Below, piece by piece: positions 1 to 5,230 of a DNA stretch of 5,342 bases (positions are counted from its first letter, which is position 1; every line of letters starts with the position of its first letter). A model generated the notes under the pieces. The model was not told the origin of the DNA. It made no database searches and saw nothing but the letters and a program-made list of their open reading frames with translations. The DNA is from Marivivens sp. (GTDB taxonomy: Bacteria > Pseudomonadota > Alphaproteobacteria > Rhodobacterales > Rhodobacteraceae), in NCBI GenBank assembly GCA_024642185.1, contig JAHEBR010000160.1, forward strand, positions 1-5,342. The letters run 5' to 3'. Made by a program: the position numbers and the translations under genes.

Positions 1-1005
1 CATGCAAGCGATAATTTTGTGGCGAAGTGGAAGGTCGAAACCGTTGCCCGCGCTTTGTCGGCGCAGGGCATCGAGGCCGGGATCAGCGGCATCGAAACTT
101 CGCCCGCTTCGTCGCGCCGCCGCGCCAAGCTCTCTGGGCGGCGCACCAAGAAGGGCACGCTCGTCGGCTTTCACGGCCGCGCCTCGGATGTGGTGGTCGA
201 GGTGCCGGACTGCAAGCTTCTCTCGCCCGCTCTCCTCGCGACGCTTCCGGCGCTTCACGACATCACCGCCTTGGCCGCCTCGCGCAAAGGCGAAGTGGGC
301 CTGACCGTGACCGAGAGCCTGTCTGGGCCCGATATCCAGATCGAGACCGACAAGGAGCTGACTGCCGAGTTACGGATCGAGGTTGCCGCTCTGGCGCAGA
401 AACACCGGATCGCCCGCCTCGTCTGGCAGGACGAGCAGGTGGTGATGATCGAGCCGCCGCATCAGCGGTTTGGCAAGGCTCTGGTCGTGCCGCCGCCGGG
501 CGCGTTCCTGCAGGCAACCGCCGAAGGAGAGGCCGCACTTCTCAAGGCGGTCAAGCAGGCGATCGGTGGAGCCTCAGGGGTCGCGGATCTTTTCTCGGGC
601 TGTGGAACGTTTGCCTTGCCGCTGGCGGAAACCTCCGAGGTCCATGCTGTCGAGGGCGAAAAGGCGATGGTCGCGGCGCTTGATCGCGGCTGGCGCGAAA
701 CGCCGGGATTGAAGCGCGTAACCAGCGAGGCGCGCGACCTTTTCCGCAGGCCGCTTTTGTGCGACGAATTGGCAAGGTTTGACGCCATCGTGATCGACCC
801 GCCCCGCGCGGGGGCCGAGGCGCAGATTGCCGAGATCGCGGCATCGACCGTTCCCCTTGTGGCGATGGTATCCTGCAACCCGATCACCTTCGCGCGCGAC
901 GTGAAGGCGCTTGCCGGCGCGGGGTTCCGGCTCGAATCGGCCCTCGTGGTCGATCAGTTCCGCTGGAGCAACCATATCGAGGTGGTCGCCAAACTGGTGC
1001 GCTAG
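1..1005 (+). CDS. TrmA/RlmD-family class I SAM-dependent RNA (uracil-5-)methyltransferase, 5' partial
   Basis: This is the C-terminal 334 residues of an enzyme that methylates C5 of a uridine in rRNA or tRNA in the cytoplasm. The frame is open from base 1 (His-Ala-Ser-Asp), so the start is upstream; a GTG at 19 is internal. In this family the first residues seen here directly follow the CGxCxxQH segment carrying three [4Fe-4S] cysteines, so those are cut off. The fourth cluster cysteine is visible at 211-213 (VPDCKLL). Further motifs are the SAM-binding DLFSGCGTF at 586-612, IDPPRAG near 793-813, the catalytic nucleophile cysteine in SCNP at 874-876, and the C-terminal NHIEVV with the presumed general-base Glu at 979-981. 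No key residue is missing in the visible part. Whether the target is 23S rRNA (RlmC/RlmD-like) or tRNA (TrmA-like) cannot be decided from this sequence, so no symbol is given. Confidence 0.93.
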   Translation, partial: HASDNFVAKWKVETVARALSAQGIEAGISGIETSPASSRRRAKLSGRRTKKGTLVGFHGRASDVVVEVPDCKLLSPALLATLPALHDITALAASRKGEVGLTVTESLSGPDIQIETDKELTAELRIEVAALAQKHRIARLVWQDEQVVMIEPPHQRFGKALVVPPPGAFLQATAEGEAALLKAVKQAIGGASGVADLFSGCGTFALPLAETSEVHAVEGEKAMVAALDRGWRETPGLKRVTSEARDLFRRPLLCDELARFDAIVIDPPRAGAEAQIAEIAASTVPLVAMVSCNPITFARDVKALAGAGFRLESALVVDQFRWSNHIEVVAKLVR

Positions 1006-1042
1006 CGCCCCGCGAAACTGTGACTGGCCTCAAAGCCGAATC

Positions 1043-1051
1043 TGCTATAGT
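1043..1051 (+). promoter_or_regulatory. Candidate extended -10 promoter element
   Basis: The 84-base gap after the methyltransferase contains TGCTATAGT, which fits an extended -10 (TGn followed by a TATAAT-like hexamer, five of six matches). It sits 38 bases before the L,D-transpeptidase start at 1090. No good -35 hexamer is present, which is tolerated by extended -10 promoters. It suggests the transpeptidase can be transcribed separately from the upstream gene. Motif reading only; transcription was not measured. Confidence 0.4.
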
Positions 1052-1089
1052 CGGCGGCAAAGAGCGCGCAAAGCGCATGAGTAGGCAGG

Positions 1090-1587
1090 ATGCGGATTTT
1101 CTTCTTCGGACTTCTCGCGGCGGTGACGCTGGCGGTAGGCGCCCCTTCGGCTGCGCCCTCTTTGCCCGTCTATGACGGCCCGCAGATCACGGCGGTTGTT
1201 GTCCACAAGGCGGCGCGGCGGATGTATCTTGTTGCGGGCGACGAGGTGATCCGCGCCTATGACATCGACCTTGGCTTTGCGCCCGAGGGCGACAAGCAGA
1301 GCGAGGGGGACGGCAAGACCCCCGAGGGGGCCTATCGGATCAATTTCAAGAATCCGAACAGCGATTACTATCTGTCCTTGGGAATTTCTTATCCGAACAA
1401 TCGAGATCGGGCCGAGGCCACTGCACTCGGAAAATCTCCGGGCGGCGATATCTTTATCCACGGAACCCCGACCGGAAAGCTACGGGCCAAGGATTGGACC
1501 TATGGCTGTATCGCGGTGACCAACAAAGAGGTCGAAGAGATCTTTGCGATGGTTCAGACCGGGACAGCGATCTTTATTCACCCCTAG
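1090..1587 (+). CDS. Exported L,D-transpeptidase (YkuD-fold) with TYGC active site
   Basis: This 165-residue protein has an N-terminal signal segment (MRIFFFGLLAAVTLAVGA, probably cleaved around residues 18-22) and a YkuD-type domain in the rest. The family uses a cysteine to make or break bonds at diaminopimelate in peptidoglycan, in the periplasm. Visible landmarks are the GDGKTPEGAYRI strand-turn (73-84), His124 in FIHG and the presumed nucleophile Cys140 in WTYGCIAVTN. The cysteine motif is TYGC, not the common S-x-G-C-[IV]-R, and resembles the E. coli YafK (DpaA) branch, whose member cleaves peptidoglycan from Braun lipoprotein. Whether this enzyme crosslinks or cleaves is open. The start is set by the signal peptide; the ribosome-binding site is poor (AGG almost touching the ATG). 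The stop codon overlaps that of the convergent CAP-domain gene. The protein is short for a transpeptidase, with no peptidoglycan-binding domain. Confidence 0.88.
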   Translation: MRIFFFGLLAAVTLAVGAPSAAPSLPVYDGPQITAVVVHKAARRMYLVAGDEVIRAYDIDLGFAPEGDKQSEGDGKTPEGAYRINFKNPNSDYYLSLGISYPNNRDRAEATALGKSPGGDIFIHGTPTGKLRAKDWTYGCIAVTNKEVEEIFAMVQTGTAIFIHP

Positions 1588-2096
1588 CGGCCGGTGACCA
1601 ATGTCCACCAGATCTTGCCGGCCGGTTCCTGATACCAAGCAAACCCGATGACCGTAATCGTCGGGTCGAGGATGACCGCCCGCGTGTCTTCCTGCCGCAT
1701 CCAGGCGGCGAGGGTCTCGAGCTCGGTCTCGTAGGTTTCCGAGATGTTCTCGCCCATGATCCGCCCCAGGAAACCGACCTGACGGCCACGATCCAAAGGT
1801 GAAGAGCCGTCGGAGCTAAAATGCCAAGGGCGGTTTTGTAAGGCCATGTCGCGCGAATGGGTGGCGGCGGCTGCGTTGAGCTGCGCGTTATAGGCGACGG
1901 GTTGGGCGTTTGCCGCTTTTCGCAGGGCGTTCATGCCATCAAGGAAATGGAACAACACCGCATCCTGCTCATCCGCGGCAATACGGTAAACCTGCGGAAG
2001 AGGCAGGCCGTCGGGGCCGATCTTGACCCCTGCAGCTGGTGTACAAGCAGCAACCGTAGCCGAAAGCAGACCCAAAAGTGCGGCGCGGCGGTTCAT
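1584..2096 (-). CDS. CAP-domain (SCP-like) lipoprotein
   Basis: This 170-residue protein begins NRRAALLGLLSATVAAC. It has a lipobox (VAAC) that makes Cys18 the lipidated residue, and a twin arginine at 3-4 that may send it through Tat. It should face the periplasm. Residues from about 50 form a CAP domain: NALRKA helix (56-61), THSRDMA with His80, PWHFSSDG with His92, MGENI with Glu116, AAWM (130-133), and the C-terminal strand GKIWWTLVTG. Bacterial CAP proteins usually have SPGHR after the Trp-Met; here it is QEDTR (135-139), so that histidine is absent. No enzymatic activity can be assigned, and CAP domains are often binding modules. The start is supported by GAGGG at 2108-2104, seven bases before the ATG. 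The gene is convergent with one L,D-transpeptidase and divergent from another, which suggests an envelope role, although the strands show it is not in their operon. Confidence 0.85.
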   Translation of the reverse strand: MNRRAALLGLLSATVAACTPAAGVKIGPDGLPLPQVYRIAADEQDAVLFHFLDGMNALRKAANAQPVAYNAQLNAAAATHSRDMALQNRPWHFSSDGSSPLDRGRQVGFLGRIMGENISETYETELETLAAWMRQEDTRAVILDPTITVIGFAWYQEPAGKIWWTLVTGR

Positions 2097-2253
2097 GGAG
2101 TGTCCCTCAAGGTTTCCGCGCCTGATTACCCTGTCCTTTGGCGCACATCAAACCCGGAAAGCGCCCTGTAACAGTGGTTTGAATTGCGCCTTGCTGCGGT
2201 TCTCAATTATGAGGCGGCATACGAGGAATCTGGCCAGAACCGGAGCAGTTGAG
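2097..2253. promoter_or_regulatory. Divergent intergenic region between CAP lipoprotein and second L,D-transpeptidase
   Basis: These 157 bases separate two divergent genes and must hold both of their promoters unless transcription starts elsewhere. I see the Shine-Dalgarno sites of both genes (2104-2108 on the minus strand, 2242-2245 on the plus strand). There is one weak plus-strand hexamer pair, TTGCGC at 2184-2189 with an AT-rich TTATGA at 2207-2212 spaced 17 bases away. No convincing operator or terminator is present. Confidence 0.3.
2242..2245 (+). promoter_or_regulatory. Ribosome-binding site that sets the start of the second L,D-transpeptidase
   Basis: GGAG lies eight bases before the ATG at 2254. 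Earlier in-frame starts, such as the ATG at 2209, have no comparable site and would put unusual sequence in front of the Tat signal. Confidence 0.65.
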
Positions 2254-2850
2254 ATGTCGGACTACACTATCCGAGCGCTGGGGCGCCGCGCGTTTGTTGC
2301 GGGGCTTGCAGCGACGGCAGCAAGCGGGGCGGTGGCGCAGTCGCAGGGCACCACCGAAATCGAGCGCGAGATATCGACAACGCTGACCCATAACATCTCG
2401 AGCTTCCGCGCGCTCGACTGGCAGCCCTATTTCAGCAATCTGCGGAATGGGGCGATCCTCGTCGATATCACCTCGCGGGCGTTGCATTATTGGTCGCAAG
2501 ACGAATCGATCTATAAACTCTATCCGACGAGCGTTCCGCTGACCGACGACCTCACCCGCAAGGGGCGCACGGAAGTGGTCGAGAAGGTCGTCAAGCCGAC
2601 TTGGCGCCCGACCCCTTCGATGCGCGAGCGAAATCCGGAATGGCCCGCCGTGATTCCCGGCGGTGATCCGACCAACCCACTCGGCCCGCTGGCGCTCTAT
2701 TTATCGTGGCAATATTACCGCATTCACGGCACCCACGACACGCGCAAGATCGGCCGGCGCTCGTCAAACGGCTGCGTCGGGCTATACAACGAGCACATCA
2801 CCGAGCTCTTCTCTTTGGCGAAGGTTGGCACGCAAGTGTTGCTTATTTGA
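2254..2850 (+). CDS. Tat-exported L,D-transpeptidase (ErfK/YbiS/YnhG type)
   Basis: This 198-residue protein carries a twin-arginine signal (GRRAFVAGLAATAASGAVAQ, residues 10-29), likely cleaved after AVA near 28. The mature part has a single YkuD domain: the GAILVDITSRALHYW strand (66-80), a PGGDPTNPLGPLALYL segment (136-150), His158 in YRIHGTH, and the presumed nucleophile Cys174 in SSNGCVGLYN. These match the canonical active site of enzymes that form 3-3 crosslinks or attach lipoproteins to peptidoglycan in the periplasm; which of these it does cannot be told here. No LysM or other wall-binding domain is present. The frame stays open upstream to 2023, but that part overlaps the divergent lipoprotein gene and lacks a ribosome-binding site, so the ATG at 2254 is chosen. 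Export by Tat would differ from the Sec-like signal of the transpeptidase at 1090. Confidence 0.9.
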   Translation: MSDYTIRALGRRAFVAGLAATAASGAVAQSQGTTEIEREISTTLTHNISSFRALDWQPYFSNLRNGAILVDITSRALHYWSQDESIYKLYPTSVPLTDDLTRKGRTEVVEKVVKPTWRPTPSMRERNPEWPAVIPGGDPTNPLGPLALYLSWQYYRIHGTHDTRKIGRRSSNGCVGLYNEHITELFSLAKVGTQVLLI

Positions 2851-2856
2851 CGAATT

Positions 2857-2888
2857 TTTGCTGATCTAGGCCTGTTTGCTGATCTAGG
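2857..2888. repeat. Tandem pair of 14-bp direct repeats
   Basis: TTTGCTGATCTAGG occurs exactly at 2857-2870 and again at 2875-2888, an 18-bp period with CCTG between. It begins seven bases after the stop of the second L,D-transpeptidase and lies 112 bases before the small exported-protein gene. I found no third copy. It could be a tandem binding site for a regulator of the downstream gene or a simple local duplication. Confidence 0.75.
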
Positions 2889-2907
2889 GACTTGGCAAAT
2901 CGCTAAT

Positions 2908-2933
2908 TCTTCTGCTTAGAGATAAGCATGAGG
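2908..2933 (+). promoter_or_regulatory. Imperfect hairpin with GAGA tetraloop in the leader of the small gene
   Basis: Positions 2913-2918 (TGCTTA) pair perfectly with 2923-2928 (TAAGCA) around a GAGA loop, a GNRA-type tetraloop in RNA. After one C/T mismatch, four more pairs follow (2908-2911 with 2930-2933, two of them G-U). No T-run follows, so it is not an intrinsic terminator. It could be a 5'-leader structure or a DNA palindrome bound by a regulator. No confident promoter could be placed around it. Confidence 0.5.
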
Positions 2934-2988
2934 TATGTCTTGGGTGCCCGCTGCCATCCTCTTTGAAAAAAGGTGGTGGGCGAAAACT

Positions 2989-2993
2989 GGAGA
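2989..2993 (+). promoter_or_regulatory. Ribosome-binding site of the small exported-protein gene
   Basis: GGAGA ends six bases before the ATG at 3000 (GGAG leaves seven). It selects this ATG, which opens directly onto a Lys-Lys signal peptide, over the in-frame GTG at 2973, which would add nine polar residues. Confidence 0.75.
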
Positions 2994-2999
2994 AATCTA

Positions 3000-3197
3000 A
3001 TGAAAAAAATCGTTGTCGTCGCCGTCGCTCTCGTCGCCGTCGCCTCCGCTGCCTTCGCTGGCGGCATGGCTGCCCCGGTCATGGAAATGAGCCCGGTCGT
3101 GATCGAAGAAGCCGCTGCCGGTTCGTCGGGCATGGGCATGCTGATCCCGCTGATCCTGATCGCCCTCATCGCTTTCGCGATGATGCCGTCGGTCTAA
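3000..3197 (+). CDS. Small exported single-span membrane protein, function unknown
   Basis: This 65-residue product is clearly organised. It has a Sec-type signal peptide with a Lys-Lys start and a Val/Ala-rich core ending AFA-GG (cleavage after residue 20). A short exported stretch follows with a Pro-Val and Glu-Glu motif (SPVVIEEAAA, 31-40), then a Gly-Ser linker (GSSGMGM) and a hydrophobic helix at about 47-62. If both segments hold, the mature peptide is about 45 residues with one C-terminal membrane anchor. A good ribosome-binding site, its own structured leader and a strong terminator argue that it is a real, separately expressed gene. I recall similar short peptides near hemH in Rhodobacteraceae, sometimes named ferrochelatase in databases; that name would be wrong, since nothing in the sequence resembles the enzyme. 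A link to heme or iron handling is only suggested by position. Confidence 0.82.
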   Translation: MKKIVVVAVALVAVASAAFAGGMAAPVMEMSPVVIEEAAAGSSGMGMLIPLILIALIAFAMMPSV

Positions 3198-3220
3198 GCC
3201 GATCTGGTAGATCAATAAGG

Positions 3221-3257
3221 GAAAGGCGGCAGAGAAATCTGCCGCCTTTCTTCTTTT
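3221..3257 (+). terminator. Strong intrinsic terminator, probably bidirectional
   Basis: A perfect 13-bp stem (3221-3233 with 3238-3250) closes on a GAAA tetraloop and runs into TTTCTTCTTTT on the plus strand, 23 bases after the stop of the small gene. Read on the minus strand, the same stem follows the hemH stop closely and is followed by a weaker T-containing tail. One element can therefore serve both convergent transcripts. Confidence 0.92.
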
Positions 3258-4333
3258 CAGGCCCAGCCCTGCAGGTTGGACTGGATGATGCCGCTGAGGG
3301 CGGCGATATGCGGCTCGTCCGCGTTGAGGCATGGCACATAGGTGAAGTTCTCACCGCCTGCGTGCTCAAAGCTTTCACGAATCTCTTCCTGAATCTCTTC
3401 AAGCGTTTCGATGCAGTCGGCCGAAAATGCCGGGGCGATCACGGCGATGTTCTTCACACCGTTCTGTGCCTGCCGAGCGACTTCTTCGACAGTGTAGGGC
3501 TTGAGCCATTCCTCGGGGCCGAATTTCGACTGGAAGGTTGTCATCAGCCTGTCGTCTGACCAGCCGAGCCGCTCTTTCAGAAGCCGCGTCGTTTTCTGGC
3601 ACTGGCAGTGGTAGGGATCGCCCTCTTGCAGATAGCGCTCGGGCACGCCGTGGTAGGAACAGACCAGAAGATCGGGCTTCACCTTGGCGGTGGCATAGGC
3701 GCGCTCGACGGACCCCGCGAGCGCGTCGATATAGGCGGCATCCTCGAAATAGGGCGGGACGATCCGAATTGAGGGCTGCCACTTTTCCTTCATCAGAGCG
3801 CGGAAGAACTGATCGTTCGCGGTCGCCCATGTCGCCCCGGCATAATGCGGATAGAGCGGGAAGAAGAGTATCTTGTCGCAGCCGGCATCGACCATCTCGC
3901 GCACCTTTGATTCGGTCGAGGGGTTGCCATAGCGCATGCAGAAATCGACGAGCACCTGATCGCCATAGACCGCCTCAAGCGACCTTCGGATCGCGCCGGT
4001 CTGGTCGCGGGTGATGGTTAAAAGCGGGCTTTCGTTGCGCTCGGTGTTCCAGATCGAGCGATAGGCCGCGCCGGATTTCTGCGGGCGGCGCGACAGGATA
4101 ATTCCCTGCAGGATCGGCTGCCATTTCCACGCGGGATAATCGACCACACGCTTGTCCGACAGGAACTCGCTCAGATAGCGGCGCATCGGCCAGTAGTCGG
4201 TCGAATCGGGGGTGCCGAGGTTGGCGATCAACACGCCGACCTTTGTCGGTCGGACCTTCGGGTGGTCTTTCTCGGCATGGGCCGGGCAAACCGCCGGCGC
4301 ACCTTCGACGGCGGGAAACTTGGCATTGGTCAT
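3257..4333 (-). CDS. hemH: Ferrochelatase
   Basis: This enzyme inserts ferrous iron into protoporphyrin IX to make protoheme, in the cytoplasm or loosely on the inner membrane. The 358-residue product has the family order: KVGVLIANLGTPDS at 31-44, FFPLYPHYAGATWAT at 157-171, the active-site His228 in VCSYHGVPERY, YHCQCQKT at 241-248, FQSKFGPEEWLKPYT at 267-281, and the conserved acidic residue Glu309 in SADCIETLEE. A 30-residue polar N-terminal extension precedes the core. The start is supported by GAGAGG at 4348-4343, nine bases upstream. The C-terminal three-cysteine [2Fe-2S] motif known from some ferrochelatases is not present; the only cysteine after residue 307 is Cys335. The gene lies 57 bases downstream of the NDUFAF5-like gene on the same strand and probably shares its transcript. 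It ends at the convergent terminator. Confidence 0.97.
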   Translation of the reverse strand: MTNAKFPAVEGAPAVCPAHAEKDHPKVRPTKVGVLIANLGTPDSTDYWPMRRYLSEFLSDKRVVDYPAWKWQPILQGIILSRRPQKSGAAYRSIWNTERNESPLLTITRDQTGAIRRSLEAVYGDQVLVDFCMRYGNPSTESKVREMVDAGCDKILFFPLYPHYAGATWATANDQFFRALMKEKWQPSIRIVPPYFEDAAYIDALAGSVERAYATAKVKPDLLVCSYHGVPERYLQEGDPYHCQCQKTTRLLKERLGWSDDRLMTTFQSKFGPEEWLKPYTVEEVARQAQNGVKNIAVIAPAFSADCIETLEEIQEEIRESFEHAGGENFTYVPCLNADEPHIAALSGIIQSNLQGWA

Positions 4334-4335
4334 CG

Positions 4336-4352
4336 AGATGAGCCTCTCATCT
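4336..4352 (-). promoter_or_regulatory. hemH: Hairpin overlapping the hemH ribosome-binding site
   Basis: On the minus strand, AGATGAG (4352-4346) and CTCATCT (4342-4336) are perfect inverted repeats around AGG. The GAGAGG Shine-Dalgarno sequence (4348-4343) spans the end of the 5' arm and the loop, and the start codon follows three bases after... the 3' arm at 4336, with 4335-4334 between it and the ATG at 4333. Folding would hide part of the site. The stem is short, the loop is only three bases, and no effect on translation is shown. Confidence 0.45.
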
Positions 4353-4390
4353 TTGTTCGTTTGTTTGGCATAGAGGAATACGCGAAAGGA

Positions 4391-5230
4391 TCAAACCGGA
4401 TCATCGGATAGGGGCCTTTCTGTCGCGCCCAGAGCATCAGAAAGCCTTTGAGCGGCGCTGCCGGGGCGCAGAGGCTTTTGTTGGCTTTCGTCGGGGGCCC
4501 AGCCGGTCAGCAGGATGATCTCGAAGGTGGCGGCGATCCGGCCATCCCCGTGCGGGAAGCTTTCCGTATAGATGCGGGCCGCTTCGTCCATAACGGCGCG
4601 GCCGGTCGGGCGGCGAAGCCGGTTGGCAAGGGCGTTGGTCTCGCCCATGGCGCGCAGGTCGCGCATCAGGTGCCAGGGGGTCTCGTAGGAAACCGTCAGG
4701 CTCATACTGTCAGCGACCGGCAGAGCGAAGCCGGCCCGCTGCAAAAGCGCGCCAAGATCGCGGATCTCGGCCATCGGTGCGACGCGGGGGGAAAGGCCGC
4801 CGCTGACCCGCGCTTCGGCCTCGGCAAGCGAGGCGCGCAGCTCGTGCAGCGTCTGCCCGCCGAAAAGGGCCGCGATCATCAAGCCGTCGGGGCGAAGGGC
4901 GCGGCGGGCTTGAACAAGGCGGCCGACCGGATCGTTGGCCCAATGAAGCGTGAGGGCGTCGATGACGAGATCATGCGCTCCGGGCTGAAGGGCCAAGATG
5001 TCGGCGTCTTCGCAAACCGTCGAGTCGAACCCGCTGCCGCTCCATACTTCGGGCCAGCCGCTCACGATCGCAGGCGACGTAAAGGCTTTGTTAACCTCGG
5101 AGAGCCTTTCCTGAATCTCGTCCAGAACGGCGTCGTGAAGGAAAAGGGCCGGGCCATCCGCAAGGGCTCTGGCCCGGGCACGGTGCCGGGCTAGGGCGGT
5201 CAGGTCGGTCAGGATCGGTGGGGCTTTCAT
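4391..5230 (-). CDS. NDUFAF5/BioC-like SAM-dependent methyltransferase-fold protein
   Basis: This 279-residue cytoplasmic protein resembles NDUFAF5, the complex I assembly factor that hydroxylates an arginine of the NDUFS7 subunit. Matching landmarks are PPILTDLTALARHRARAR at 4-21, FLHDAVLDEIQERL at 30-43, DLVIDALTLHWANDP at 87-101, LRPDGLMIAALFGGQTLHELR at 112-132, GGLSPRVAP at 144-152, DLGALLQRAGF at 158-168, DLRAMGETNAL at 191-201, and the PGSAAQRL tail at 256-263. The Gly-rich SAM loop expected between residues 52 and 62 (DLGxGxG in relatives) is not recognisable; the sequence reads SPAIVSGWPEVW. The start is chosen because family similarity begins at once; the ribosome-binding site is weak. 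It is upstream of hemH on the same strand and head-to-head with a comF-like gene. A role in complex I maturation is inferred from the family only. Confidence 0.85.
   Translation of the reverse strand: MKAPPILTDLTALARHRARARALADGPALFLHDAVLDEIQERLSEVNKAFTSPAIVSGWPEVWSGSGFDSTVCEDADILALQPGAHDLVIDALTLHWANDPVGRLVQARRALRPDGLMIAALFGGQTLHELRASLAEAEARVSGGLSPRVAPMAEIRDLGALLQRAGFALPVADSMSLTVSYETPWHLMRDLRAMGETNALANRLRRPTGRAVMDEAARIYTESFPHGDGRIAATFEIILLTGWAPDESQQKPLRPGSAAQRLSDALGATERPLSDDPV

Noticed and set aside
2023..2253. N-terminal extension of the second L,D-transpeptidase
   Set aside because: It would overlap the divergent lipoprotein gene and bury the Tat signal, while ATG 2254 has a good Shine-Dalgarno site.
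2832..2855. Weak hairpin (GCAA-GTG-TTGC) followed by a T-rich stretch at the end of the second L,D-transpeptidase
   Set aside because: A four-pair stem inside the coding end is too weak to call a terminator.
3007..3060. Repetitive GTCGTCGCCGTCGC-like run that could be read as a microsatellite
   Set aside because: It is explained by Val/Ala codons in the signal peptide of the small protein.
3201..3213. Small perfect inverted repeat GATCT-GGT-AGATC just after the small gene's stop
   Set aside because: Only five pairs with a three-base loop; the adjacent strong terminator explains the region without it.
2963..3559. 198-codon plus-strand reading frame through the small gene, terminator and hemH end
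   Set aside because: It is out of frame with the small gene, crosses a strong terminator, is Arg-rich as expected of a shadow frame, and runs antisense to hemH.
4448..5194. 248-codon plus-strand frame antisense to the NDUFAF5-like gene
   Set aside because: The opposite strand has clear family motifs; this frame is a GC-rich shadow with no recognisable domain and no ribosome-binding site.
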